Shown here piece after piece: positions 20,233 to 28,347 of a DNA stretch of 64,000 bases. How positions within the stretch are numbered: the first letter of the stretch is position 1; each line of letters begins with the position of its first letter. The DNA lies in contig NZ_CP046605.1 of the NCBI RefSeq assembly GCF_023520795.1, positions 1,533,438-1,597,437 of the forward strand, given 5' to 3'. Below the pieces are notes generated by a model. The model was not told the DNA's origin and made no database searches. It was given only the letters and a program-made list of their open reading frames with translations. The translations under genes were made by a program, and so were the position numbers. This stretch comes from Corynebacterium accolens (GTDB lineage Bacteria; Actinomycetota; Actinomycetes; Mycobacteriales; Mycobacteriaceae).

Positions 20233-21132
20233 TTATGCGGAGCGGTAATCCAGGTGGTCTGCGGTAGCACCGAGGAAGGCGTCTTCCAAGGAGGGGTGCT
20301 TCACCTCAAGGCTGCTGATACGGATGCGGTGGTCAAAGCACAATTGGCCGACCTCGTCGCGGTCTAGGCCGGTAATGCGCAGAACCTCCCCATCAAAGGA
20401 GGTCTCTGCCTGCGAATCGTGCAGCAGGCGGGCCAGTTCTTCTGGTTGATCCACCACGACCTCCACGGTGGAGGCACCAGAGGCATTGACAAATTCTTCT
20501 ACCGTTCCTTCACCAACGAGCTTGCCCTTGCCGATGACCACCAAGCGGTCCGCCGTGAGCTGCATTTCTGAGAGCAGGTGGGACGACACCAGCACGGCGC
20601 ATCCCCCGGCGGCGAATTCGCGGATACGGTCGCGCATCCAGTGCACGCCCTCAGGGTCAAGGCCGTTGACGGGTTCATCGAGAAGCAAGTGCTTCGGTTG
20701 TCCCATCATGGCGCAGGCGAGGCCCAGGCGCTGCTTCATGCCAAGCGAATAGCCCCCGATGCGCTTTTTCGCCACTTTGCCGAGCCCGACGCGCTCCAGG
20801 GTGTCATCAACGTGGTCCATCGATACTCCCTGGAGTGCTGCCATATAGCCCAAGTGCGCGCGGGCGCTGCGGCCGGGGTGGAACCAATTGGCATCAAGCA
20901 AGGTGCCCACCGTGGAGGCGGGATCGGGTAGTTCGCGGAATGGGGTGCCGTCGAATGTGGCGGTGCCGGAGGTGGGATTTTCTAGACCGACGCACATGCG
21001 CATCGTGGTGGATTTGCCGGAACCATTGGGCCCTAAGAACCCGGTGACTTGGCCATCGGGAACCTCGAAGGAAAGGTTGTCTACTGCTGTAAAGGAACCG
21101 TACTTCTTGGAAAGCTGTGTGACTGTGAGCAT
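20233..21132 (-). CDS. ABC transporter ATP-binding protein (BcrA/drug-export type)
   Basis: The 299-residue protein has Walker A GPNGSGKST (residues 34-42), the ABC signature YSLGMKQRLGLA near residue 128, Walker B LLLDEPVNGLD and the switch histidine in SSHLLSEM. The C-terminal 80 residues form the extra domain seen in DrrA/BcrA-type exporters. It should energise the adjacent permease. It follows the response regulator gene by 59 bases on the same strand, so regulation by that system is likely, but this is inferred from position only. Confidence 0.9.
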   Translation of the reverse strand: MLTVTQLSKKYGSFTAVDNLSFEVPDGQVTGFLGPNGSGKSTTMRMCVGLENPTSGTATFDGTPFRELPDPASTVGTLLDANWFHPGRSARAHLGYMAALQGVSMDHVDDTLERVGLGKVAKKRIGGYSLGMKQRLGLACAMMGQPKHLLLDEPVNGLDPEGVHWMRDRIREFAAGGCAVLVSSHLLSEMQLTADRLVVIGKGKLVGEGTVEEFVNASGASTVEVVVDQPEELARLLHDSQAETSFDGEVLRITGLDRDEVGQLCFDHRIRISSLEVKHPSLEDAFLGATADHLDYRSA

Positions 21133-21191
21133 GGTTTTATCGTGTCGCTTTCCCAGCGCGAAGTAACCATCCTCGAGGCGGATTTAGCCGT

Positions 21192-21953
21192 TCATCCCTG
21201 GGGATGAGAAAGCAGTTCTTCTACGGTGACCACCCCATGGGTATAGGCATACAGCACGGCCTGGACGCGGTCGCGGGACCCAGTCTTGGTCAGCACGTGG
21301 CGCACGTGGGTCTTGACCGTTGCCATAGAGACAAACTCCTCTTCGGATATTTCGGTATTCGAATACCCCAGCGCCATGAGCCTTAAAATATCCATCTCGC
21401 GCGGGGTAAGTTCCGCGGACGGCGGGGCCGTAGCGGTGGTGGCGCCTGGCTGTGCAGCCGCGGCGGTGTGCGAAGCCGAGTGCGCCTTCCTACTGTCCCC
21501 ACCCTCCTCGCTGCGGACTTGTTGGAGCACCTGGGCGGTAATGCGCGGCGAGAGCACGGCCTCACCCGAGTGCACGGTGCGAATGGCTGAGAGCAGCTCC
21601 TCAGGCTCGACGTCTTTGAGCAAAAATCCGGATGCCCCGGCAGAGATTGCACCGTGGACAAAGTTGTGATCATCAAAGGTGGTCAACATGATGACCTTGG
21701 TATCCGGGAATTCAGGGAGCACTTCCTCCGTGGCCGCAATGCCGTTAACCCGCGCCATTTGCACGTCCATGAGGATGATATCGACGGGCTCTTGCCGGGC
21801 TAGGTCCAGTACCTCATCGCCATCGGAGGCCTGCCAGACCACGCTCATATCCTCCTGCGAGCCGATCAGCATGGCGAACCCGGCGCGCAGGAGCGGTTGG
21901 TCATCGACAAGCGCAATGCGAATGGGCTCAGATTCCTGTTCCGGATTAGACAT
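21192..21953 (-). CDS. NarL/LuxR-type response regulator
   Basis: The 253-residue DNA-binding regulator has a receiver domain with acidic pocket DD (residues 17-18), phosphoacceptor Asp63 in LMDVQMARVNG, and Lys113 in FLLKD. A low-complexity Ala/Ser/Thr linker of about 40 residues precedes a LuxR-type helix-turn-helix (LTPREMDILRLMALGYSNTEI and ATVKTHVRHVL). The ATG at 21951-21953 lies within the end of the kinase gene (8-base overlap), so the two are translated together. The unusually long linker is the only odd feature. Its targets probably include the adjacent ABC genes. Confidence 0.92.
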   Translation of the reverse strand: MSNPEQESEPIRIALVDDQPLLRAGFAMLIGSQEDMSVVWQASDGDEVLDLARQEPVDIILMDVQMARVNGIAATEEVLPEFPDTKVIMLTTFDDHNFVHGAISAGASGFLLKDVEPEELLSAIRTVHSGEAVLSPRITAQVLQQVRSEEGGDSRKAHSASHTAAAAQPGATTATAPPSAELTPREMDILRLMALGYSNTEISEEEFVSMATVKTHVRHVLTKTGSRDRVQAVLYAYTHGVVTVEELLSHPQG

Positions 21954-23127
21954 GCGGTACCTCCACGATGATTGCAAACGTTCCATCCTCGGCCTTGGTG
22001 GACACACTGCCACCATAGGCCTTCACGCGCTCTTTCATCCCGATGAGCCCATAGCCTGGGCTGTGGTCCTCGTCCGGCTGCGCCATGGGGTTGTGCCCCT
22101 CGATAACAAGCGCCGACCTATCGCTGCGAAAGCGCAGGGTTCCCCTATTTTGGCTGGAGTATTTGAGCATATTGGTCAGCATCTCCTGCACGATGCGGTA
22201 GATGGTGAATTGATAGAGCTCATCGCTATCGGCGGGTAGCTTTTCCATGCCGTAGACGGTGATATCGAAGCCGGCGCGCCGGGCTTCCGAAAACAGACCT
22301 GCGATGTCTGAGGTGCCTGGGGCCTTGGTTTCCCCGCGCGCGTCTTCTTCGCGCAAGACGGAAAGCAGGCTGCGCATCTGTTTTAAGGATTCGCGGGAAG
22401 TAGAGGCGATGGTATCGAGTGCCTCCGTTGCTACCTTGGGGTCTTTGGCGGCGGCGAACCGGGCGCCATCGGCAAGCGCGATGACGCCGGCGAGATTGTG
22501 GGCGACGATGTCATGCATCTCGCGGGCGATGCGATTGCGCTCCACGGCGCCGGCCATCTCCGCGCGCTCGATGAGCAGCTGTTGGCCCTCCCGGCGCTTC
22601 CGGTTATTGGTGCCGAGCAGGTAGAAAAAGCCGAGGACCGGCCAGCCGAGCAGGACCGTGCCAGCATAGACAAGCAGCGGGCTCATGGTCGCATCGCCCA
22701 AGCCGATATCGCTGCCCGCGAAGACCTTTTCCCCAAATAGGCTTGCGGTGGTTCCCGCCAGCGAGCCCAGGGCAATCCAGGCAAGCCAGATATAGCGCAA
22801 GCGCTTGCGCGAGTGCGTGCCGATGAGAAAAGCCGTGTAGGCGAAAATCGGGGCGTGGAAGTTCTCCAGGGAGGCCAAGGGCGTGAAAATGCACAGCGTC
22901 ATGGTGCCGGCGATGAAGAAAATGGACTTTTCTTGCAGCTTGGGATGCAGCCACAGCGCCAGCGGAATGCCGACGGTGTACAAGACCGCGACGATGGCCT
23001 GGAAGGGTGAATCGGTGTGCAAAAAGTTCGCGGCATTGGGCAAGAGCACGCCGAAGAACACGGGGATGATGATTCGCCACGGCGGGCCAATCCAATCGCG
23101 CAGACGATCCGGCCAAAGCTTAGACAT
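21946..23127 (-). CDS. NarL-family sensor histidine kinase
   Basis: The 393-residue membrane kinase has five or six N-terminal transmembrane segments (about residues 17-171) with only short loops. It therefore probably senses a signal in or near the membrane. The HisKA_3 dimerisation domain carries the phosphorylated histidine His205 in AREMHDIVAHNL. The ATPase domain shows QEMLTNMLKYSS and GYGLIGMKERV. The ATG follows TAGCCT by 7 bases, so it is probably a leaderless first gene of the kinase-regulator-ATPase-permease unit. The signal is unknown. It is not the ChrSA-HrtBA haem system, whose permease is of a different fold. Confidence 0.9.
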   Translation of the reverse strand: MSKLWPDRLRDWIGPPWRIIIPVFFGVLLPNAANFLHTDSPFQAIVAVLYTVGIPLALWLHPKLQEKSIFFIAGTMTLCIFTPLASLENFHAPIFAYTAFLIGTHSRKRLRYIWLAWIALGSLAGTTASLFGEKVFAGSDIGLGDATMSPLLVYAGTVLLGWPVLGFFYLLGTNNRKRREGQQLLIERAEMAGAVERNRIAREMHDIVAHNLAGVIALADGARFAAAKDPKVATEALDTIASTSRESLKQMRSLLSVLREEDARGETKAPGTSDIAGLFSEARRAGFDITVYGMEKLPADSDELYQFTIYRIVQEMLTNMLKYSSQNRGTLRFRSDRSALVIEGHNPMAQPDEDHSPGYGLIGMKERVKAYGGSVSTKAEDGTFAIIVEVPHV

Positions 23128-23140
23128 AAGGGCAAGGCTA
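23128..23140 (-). promoter_or_regulatory. -10-like element of the histidine kinase gene
   Basis: TAGCCT (23135-23140 on the minus strand) lies 7 bases before the kinase ATG. This fits a leaderless transcript for the four-gene two-component/ABC unit. Confidence 0.4.
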
Positions 23141-23180
23141 GCGCAGAAGCCAGCCTGCCGTCCTCATCCTCAGGGCTGAC

Positions 23181-23193
23181 TAGACTGGCTGGC
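23181..23193 (+). promoter_or_regulatory. -10-like element of phzF
   Basis: TAGACT (23181-23186) lies 7 bases before the ATG of the PhzF-family gene. No ribosome binding site is visible, so the mRNA is probably leaderless. Confidence 0.4.
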
Positions 23194-24018
23194 ATGCAAT
23201 TCCAGTTCTTTGAAGTCGATGTCTTTGCCACCTCGGCGTTTTCCGGTAACCCGCTCGCGGTCGTGGCCCATGCCGATGGGCTCTCGAGACAGCAGATGCA
23301 GGCCATCGCGCACTGGACCAACTTTTCTGAAACCACGTTCTTGCTCCAGCCCACCGATCCCGCGGCGGACTATCGCGTGCGCATTTTTACCCCGCACGAG
23401 GAATTCGACTTCGCCGGCCACCCCACTTTGGGCAGCGCCGCCGTCTGGCGGGCGCTCGGCAATGAACCGCAGAAGGAGGGCACCATAGTGCAGGAATGCG
23501 GGGTGGGGTTGGTCTCCGTGCGCGAGAACGCAGGTATTTATTCTTTTGCCACCCCTCCGCTGCGCGCGGGCGGGCCATTAAGCAGTGCCGAACTGGCAGA
23601 GGCCTGCGCGGGATTGAATATCGCAGAAGAAGATGTCATCGATTCCGCTTGGGTGGACAATGGGCCTGGTTGGCGGCTTATACAGCTGCGCGATGCCGCG
23701 GCCGTGCGCGCGGTTCAGCCCGCCGCCACTCGCCCCAAGGTGGGCGTGGTGGGCATGCTGGATACCACCGCGGGTAGGGATTCCGCTGCCTATGAAGTGC
23801 GCGCATTTACCGCAGAATTCGAGGATCCTGTCACCGGTTCCTTCAACGGCGGTGCCGCGCAATTCATGCGCTCGCGAGGCCTCGTCCCCGCCCGCTACAC
23901 CGCCTGCCAGGGCAGCCAACTGGGAAGAGACGGCGAGGTCTTTATTCACGATGACGGCACCGATATTTGGGTCGGCGGCCGCGTCCACATCCGCGTGCAA
24001 GGACAATTGGAGGTCTAA
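23194..24018 (+). CDS. PhzF family epimerase/isomerase-like protein
   Basis: PhzF-family enzymes catalyse proton shifts such as isomerisation; most members have no known substrate. The 274-residue protein has the two-fold symmetric fold signature. The first half has the catalytic Glu46 in NFSETTFL, then FTPHEEFDFAGHPTLGSA. The second half repeats the pattern with FEDPVTGSFNGGAAQFM. I chose the ATG at 23194 because the family N-terminus (FFEVDVFATSAFSGNPLAV) begins there and TAGACT lies seven bases upstream. selO starts one base after its stop codon, so the two genes are coupled. No phenazine genes are present, so that pathway is unlikely. Confidence 0.88.
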   Translation: MQFQFFEVDVFATSAFSGNPLAVVAHADGLSRQQMQAIAHWTNFSETTFLLQPTDPAADYRVRIFTPHEEFDFAGHPTLGSAAVWRALGNEPQKEGTIVQECGVGLVSVRENAGIYSFATPPLRAGGPLSSAELAEACAGLNIAEEDVIDSAWVDNGPGWRLIQLRDAAAVRAVQPAATRPKVGVVGMLDTTAGRDSAAYEVRAFTAEFEDPVTGSFNGGAAQFMRSRGLVPARYTACQGSQLGRDGEVFIHDDGTDIWVGGRVHIRVQGQLEV

Positions 24019-24019
24019 A

Positions 24020-25375
24020 ATGCACCTACACCACGACTATGCAAAGCACCTGCCGGACTTAGTGTCGGCAACGCACGGCGAAGAGCAGCCGGATCCACAG
24101 CTCGTGGTCCTCAATGAGGAGCTAGCAGTGCAGCTGGGCCTGGATACTGACTGGCTGCGCTCCGCAGAGGGCCTGGATTTCCTCTTGGGCCGCGACGGCG
24201 GGCATGCCATGGCCTATTCCGGCTTCCAATTCGGTTCCTTCAACCCACAGATGGGCGATGGCCGGGCCATGCTCTTGGGCGAGGTGGAAAAAGACGGAAA
24301 ACTGTGGGATCTCCACGCCAAGGGCACGGGGCTTACCCCCTATTCCCGCCTGGGTGCTGATGGCCGCGGCACCCTTTCATCCATGCTGCGCGAATACTTG
24401 GTTTCTGAGGCCATGCATGCCCTCGGCGTGCCCACCACGCGCTCCCTCGCCGTGATTTCCACCGGCCGGCCCATCCAGCGCGGCCACGTGCAGCCGGCGG
24501 GTGTCCTGGTCCGCGTGGCGGCCAGCCACATCCGGGTCGGTACTTTTCACTATGCCGCGCAGTCCGGGCACCTCCAGGCTCTCGCGGACTACGCCATCGC
24601 GCGCCACTATCCTGGGGCAGACTACCGGGAGTTCTTCCAGGGCGTTATGGACCGCCAGATAGCCACCGTGTCTTCATGGATGCGCTTGGGCTTTATCCAC
24701 GGGGTGATGAATACGGATAACACCACCATCTCCGGCGAAACCATTGATTATGGCCCGTGCGCCTTTATGGAGTCATACTCTCCCGATACGGTATTTTCCA
24801 GCATTGACCAGCAGGGACGCTATGCCTTTGGCAATCAACCAGCCATCCTGGGCTGGAACCTCGCCCGGCTCACGGAATCGCTCGTGCCGCTTTTCGATGC
24901 CGATATCAATGCCGGGGTCGACTTCGCGCAAGAGACCATCAATGGGTTCCAGGAGAAATTCGCCACCCAGCGCCGCAGCGATATAGCCGCGGCCCTCGAT
25001 ACCACCACCGAGGTCGCCTCGGCCTACCTTACTGCGATGCAGCTATCCCGGCCGGATATCACGTTGGCGCACCGCGCGCTTGCCGATGCCGCCCGCGGCC
25101 ACACCCTTCCTGCCCAAGAGCTCTTCCCAGATTCAGACTTCCTAGATAGCTACCTAGCCACTCACCCCGCCCCGGCTGCCGTGGATGCTGCCATGCCCCG
25201 GGTCATTCCCCGCAACATGGCCGTCGAAGCCGCGCTGCGCGCCGCCGAGGCCGGCGATATTAAGCCCTTTACTGAGCTGCTCCACGCCGTGACCCACCCG
25301 TGGCAGCCGCATCCGTCCTACGAACAGCCCGATCCGAATGGGCTTGCAGGTTTTCTCACCTACTGCGGTACCTAA
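24020..25375 (+). CDS. selO: SelO/YdiU pseudokinase protein AMPylase
   Basis: SelO proteins are inverted-ATP pseudokinases that attach AMP to Ser, Thr or Tyr of other proteins and help redox homeostasis. The 451-residue protein has AYSGFQFGSFNPQMGDGRA, KGTGLTPYSRLGADGRGTL and HGVMNTDNTTISGETIDYG, the family's nucleotide and metal-binding blocks. It ends in TYCGT, with a cysteine near the C-terminus where eukaryotic SelO has selenocysteine. The ATG at 24020 is preceded by GGAGG lying within the last codons of phzF. The length is slightly short of the usual 480 residues. Context suggests joint expression with PhzF but no shared pathway is known. Confidence 0.92.
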   Translation: MHLHHDYAKHLPDLVSATHGEEQPDPQLVVLNEELAVQLGLDTDWLRSAEGLDFLLGRDGGHAMAYSGFQFGSFNPQMGDGRAMLLGEVEKDGKLWDLHAKGTGLTPYSRLGADGRGTLSSMLREYLVSEAMHALGVPTTRSLAVISTGRPIQRGHVQPAGVLVRVAASHIRVGTFHYAAQSGHLQALADYAIARHYPGADYREFFQGVMDRQIATVSSWMRLGFIHGVMNTDNTTISGETIDYGPCAFMESYSPDTVFSSIDQQGRYAFGNQPAILGWNLARLTESLVPLFDADINAGVDFAQETINGFQEKFATQRRSDIAAALDTTTEVASAYLTAMQLSRPDITLAHRALADAARGHTLPAQELFPDSDFLDSYLATHPAPAAVDAAMPRVIPRNMAVEAALRAAEAGDIKPFTELLHAVTHPWQPHPSYEQPDPNGLAGFLTYCGT

Positions 25376-25413
25376 ATTGCTTGCGACCCCGAATTCAGGG
25401 ATTGCGCAGCACA

Positions 25414-25449
25414 AAGCCCTCCACACAGTAGGTTCTGCACGGAGGGCTT
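25414..25449. terminator. Bidirectional hairpin between selO and mqo
   Basis: AAGCCCTCC pairs perfectly with GGAGGGCTT around an 18-base loop between convergent genes. On the minus strand a short TTTGTG follows, so it better fits as the mqo terminator. Confidence 0.6.
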
Positions 25450-25483
25450 GCAGCCGAGGACTTAGCCCCAAGCCGAAGGCGTT

Positions 25484-26980
25484 TTAGCGCTCCAGCTTCA
25501 GCGTCTTCTGGGTGTATTCCCACATCTCGTTGTAGAAGTCCTCATCATTGGCCAGCTTCATGCCGTAGGACGGGACCATCTCGCGAATCTTATCGCTCCA
25601 GTCAATCATGCGCTCGCCAAAGCAACGCTCCAGTAGCTCCAGCATGACGGCTGGGGCAATGGAAGCACCCGGGGAGGCACCGAGCAGGCCGGCAATATTG
25701 CCTTCCTGGTTATTGACCAGTGCGGTACCAAACTCGAGGGAGCCAAAGCGCGGTGCACCAGCAGGCTTGATGACCTGTACGCGCTGGCCGGCAATCACGG
25801 TCTCCCAGTCGCTTTCCTTCGCATTTGGTACGTATTCGCGGAGGGAATCAACGCGGTCGGAGAAGTCCTTGCGCACCTCATCAATGAGGTACTTGGTCAG
25901 GCCGAATTCCTGTACCGCAACGCCCAGGTAGGAGGTGATATTATCCGGGCGGATGGACTTGAAAAGATCCAGGTAGGAACCCTTCTTCAAGAACTTCGGG
26001 CTCCAGCCGCCGTACGGGCCAAACAGCAGGCCTTTCTCGCCGTCGATAACGCGGGTATCCAGGTGCGGCACGGACATCGGAGGAGCACCGACTGCTGCCT
26101 TACCGTAAACCTTGGCCTGGTGCTGCTCAATGAGCTCCGGGTTCTTGGCGCGCAGCCACAGACCGGAAATGGGGAATCCGGCGTAGCCAGCTACTTCCTT
26201 CACCTTTGCCTTGCGGAGCAGATCCAGGGCGTAGCCGCCGGCACCGACGAAGACGAACTTCGCCTTCACCACGGTGATATCGCCGGTGTGCTTATTTTTG
26301 GAATAGACCTTCCAGTCATTTCCGTCGCGGTCGATATCGAAGACCTCGTGGCCGTAGCGGATCTCCGTTCCAGATGCGCGCGCCGCGGTCAGGAACTGCT
26401 TGGCCAGGGCGCCGAAGTTCACGTCGGTGCCGACTTCGGTCCAAGAGATAGCGACCTTATTGGAAAAGTCGCGGCCGTCCGCCATGAGCGGCAGCTTCTC
26501 CGCAAAGGTGGATTCATCATCAGAGAACTGCATGCCGGGGAACATGTGCTTTTCGCTCAGTACCTCGTAGCGGCGCTTCAGGTAGTCCGCCTGGATTTCG
26601 CCTTGGGCGAAGGAGACGTGCGGGACTGGGTTGATGAACTCACTAGGTTCAGTCAGGATGCCGTTGTTGAGCTGGTGGGACCAGAACTGGCGCGACTTCT
26701 GGAACTTCTCGTTAGTTGCAATCGCCTTAGAGATATCGATGCGGCCGTTCTTTTCTGGCGTGTAGTTGAGCTCGCACAGGGCGGAGTGACCGGTACCGGC
26801 GTTATTCCACGGAGAGGAGGATTCCAGGGCGGGGCCATCAAGGCGCTCAAAGATCATCTGGGTCCAGCTCGGCTCCAACTCGCGGAGCATAGCGCCCAGG
26901 GTGGCGCTCATGATGCCGGCACCGACCAGTGCGACATCGACCTCATCTACAACTTGTGCTGTCTTCTTTGCTGAGGACAC
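25484..26980 (-). CDS. mqo: Malate:quinone oxidoreductase
   Basis: Mqo is a membrane-associated FAD enzyme that oxidises malate to oxaloacetate and passes electrons to menaquinone, the main malate oxidation route in corynebacteria. The 498-residue product matches the family length. The FAD-binding VALVGAGIMSATLG lies at residues 16-29, followed by SSPWNNAGTGHSALCELNYTP and a C-terminal LLGASPGASIAP. The GTG at 26978-26980 is chosen because upstream sequence is not family-like and AGAGG lies nearby. It is convergent with selO and divergent from the alpha/beta hydrolase gene. Confidence 0.96.
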   Translation of the reverse strand: MSSAKKTAQVVDEVDVALVGAGIMSATLGAMLRELEPSWTQMIFERLDGPALESSSPWNNAGTGHSALCELNYTPEKNGRIDISKAIATNEKFQKSRQFWSHQLNNGILTEPSEFINPVPHVSFAQGEIQADYLKRRYEVLSEKHMFPGMQFSDDESTFAEKLPLMADGRDFSNKVAISWTEVGTDVNFGALAKQFLTAARASGTEIRYGHEVFDIDRDGNDWKVYSKNKHTGDITVVKAKFVFVGAGGYALDLLRKAKVKEVAGYAGFPISGLWLRAKNPELIEQHQAKVYGKAAVGAPPMSVPHLDTRVIDGEKGLLFGPYGGWSPKFLKKGSYLDLFKSIRPDNITSYLGVAVQEFGLTKYLIDEVRKDFSDRVDSLREYVPNAKESDWETVIAGQRVQVIKPAGAPRFGSLEFGTALVNNQEGNIAGLLGASPGASIAPAVMLELLERCFGERMIDWSDKIREMVPSYGMKLANDEDFYNEMWEYTQKTLKLER

Positions 26981-27009
26981 TGTGTTATAACCTCTTCGAA
27001 TTGAAAATT

Positions 27010-27037
27010 TATATACATCGGCGCATTCTGCACCATA
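27010..27037 (-). promoter_or_regulatory. Candidate mqo promoter
   Basis: On the minus strand TATGGT (27032-27037) and TATATA (27010-27015) are separated by 16 bases, about 30 bases before the GTG start. It lies in an unusually AT-rich stretch of the 285-base gap between mqo and the hydrolase gene. Confidence 0.35.
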
Positions 27038-27195
27038 TATTTTAAGCGCTTTGCGCCCCACACCGCGACTGTTGTGCACAGCCAACCTGCCGATGTGTCA
27101 CGCATTAACGCCTTACCTTACGCTTTTCTTTCCTCGATTGGTTTTTCTCCCCCACCCTGGTCACCACAATATGGAGCGACCTGTTATACACTTCA

Positions 27196-27210
27196 TATTT
27201 CGCCGAAATA
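27196..27210. promoter_or_regulatory. Perfect 15-base palindrome between mqo and the hydrolase gene
   Basis: TATTTCG-C-CGAAATA has seven-base arms and lies 44 bases upstream of the hydrolase -10-like element and about 180 bases upstream of mqo. This placement would suit an activator or repressor site. I cannot assign a regulator. Confidence 0.4.
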
Positions 27211-27253
27211 ATGGCAGGTCACGCAGCTACCGTAGCGACGACCAACTGTTGAC

Positions 27254-27265
27254 TAGACTCGTGTC
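27254..27265 (+). promoter_or_regulatory. -10-like element of the alpha/beta hydrolase gene
   Basis: TAGACT (27254-27259) lies 6 bases before the ATG. This is the same hexamer and nearly the same spacing as at truB and phzF. Confidence 0.4.
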
Positions 27266-28312
27266 ATGGATACAGCAACTCCGTCATGGGGGCCCGATAT
27301 CCTCGGCCCCGATTTTCAATCAGCCACCCTCAACCTCGGCCCCGATCCTGATGGCGAGGGCGACGTTGTCACCACCCTCGTCCGCTATGCACCAGGCTCG
27401 GCTGCAGGCTCCACGGATTCGGGCCCCGCCGATTCTTCTTCACCTTCTGCCACTTCCCGCCCGGCCTTGGTATGGCTGCACGGGATGACTGACTACTTCT
27501 TCCACACGCACGTCGCACAGCACTTCGCGGCACAAGGCTATGACTTTTACGCGGTCGATCTCCGCAAATGCGGCCGCTCGCACCGCCCGGGCCAAGCCTG
27601 GCACTACGTTTCGGACTTGTCCTTATATAACGTGGATCTTTCCGCAGCCCTCGATGCCATTACAAACGACGAAGTAATCGTTATCGCCCACTCCACCGGT
27701 GGCCTGATTGCGCCGCTGTGGATGGACTTTCTACGCCGCCATGACGCGGAGCGCTTCTCCCGCCTGAAAGGCCTCATCCTCAATAGCCCCTGGCTGGACA
27801 TGATGGGCGTTCCCGGCTGGGCCGTATCAGCGCTGAAGCCGGCGATATATTCCACCGCCAAGATCGCACCCAAGACCCCCTTGCCCGGGGGCAACCTCAC
27901 CGCCTATGGCGAATCGGTGCACAGTGACTTCTACGGCGAGTGGGACTACAACCTCAGCCTGAAACCATTAGCCGGGCATAAGAAATATATAGGCTGGCTG
28001 GCCGCCGTCTTCCACGGTTTCGACGTCATTCACAGCGGCCGCATTAATGCCGGGGTCCCCGTATTGACGCTGCAATCTACCCGCTCGCTATTGGGAACGC
28101 CCTACTGCGATGCGGTCAATCATGCCGATTGCATCATCGATGTCGCACAGACCCGACGGTGGGCAAAAGAGCTCAATGCGCACTACACGCTGCGTTCCAT
28201 CGAAGGTGCGCGCCACGATGTCTTTTTATCCCTCTCCGGCCCCCTAGCGGAGGCGTTCGCAGCGTGCGATGCCTGGCTTCCCACCATCGTGGAAGCGCCC
28301 ACACCAGCATAA
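27266..28312 (+). CDS. Alpha/beta hydrolase (serine hydrolase/lysophospholipase-like)
   Basis: The 348-residue protein has the alpha/beta hydrolase core: VWLHGMTDYFFH (oxyanion region), the nucleophile elbow AHSTGG with Ser143, and a late histidine in EGARHDVFLS. A variable Ser/Pro/Ala-rich segment (residues 42-65) sits before the core. There is no signal peptide, so it should be cytoplasmic. In mycobacteria a lysophospholipase-like gene also lies near mtr, which fits. The substrate is unknown. mtr follows 35 bases downstream on the same strand and may be cotranscribed. Confidence 0.85.
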   Translation: MDTATPSWGPDILGPDFQSATLNLGPDPDGEGDVVTTLVRYAPGSAAGSTDSGPADSSSPSATSRPALVWLHGMTDYFFHTHVAQHFAAQGYDFYAVDLRKCGRSHRPGQAWHYVSDLSLYNVDLSAALDAITNDEVIVIAHSTGGLIAPLWMDFLRRHDAERFSRLKGLILNSPWLDMMGVPGWAVSALKPAIYSTAKIAPKTPLPGGNLTAYGESVHSDFYGEWDYNLSLKPLAGHKKYIGWLAAVFHGFDVIHSGRINAGVPVLTLQSTRSLLGTPYCDAVNHADCIIDVAQTRRWAKELNAHYTLRSIEGARHDVFLSLSGPLAEAFAACDAWLPTIVEAPTPA

Positions 28313-28347
28313 ATACCCGAATTGGACACATGGATTAAGGTATTGAT

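Noticed and set aside
19457-23127. Haem-responsive ChrSA-HrtBA system
   Set aside because: That system lies near here in C. glutamicum, but HrtB is an FtsX/MacB-type permease. This permease is ABC-2 type and the gene order differs.
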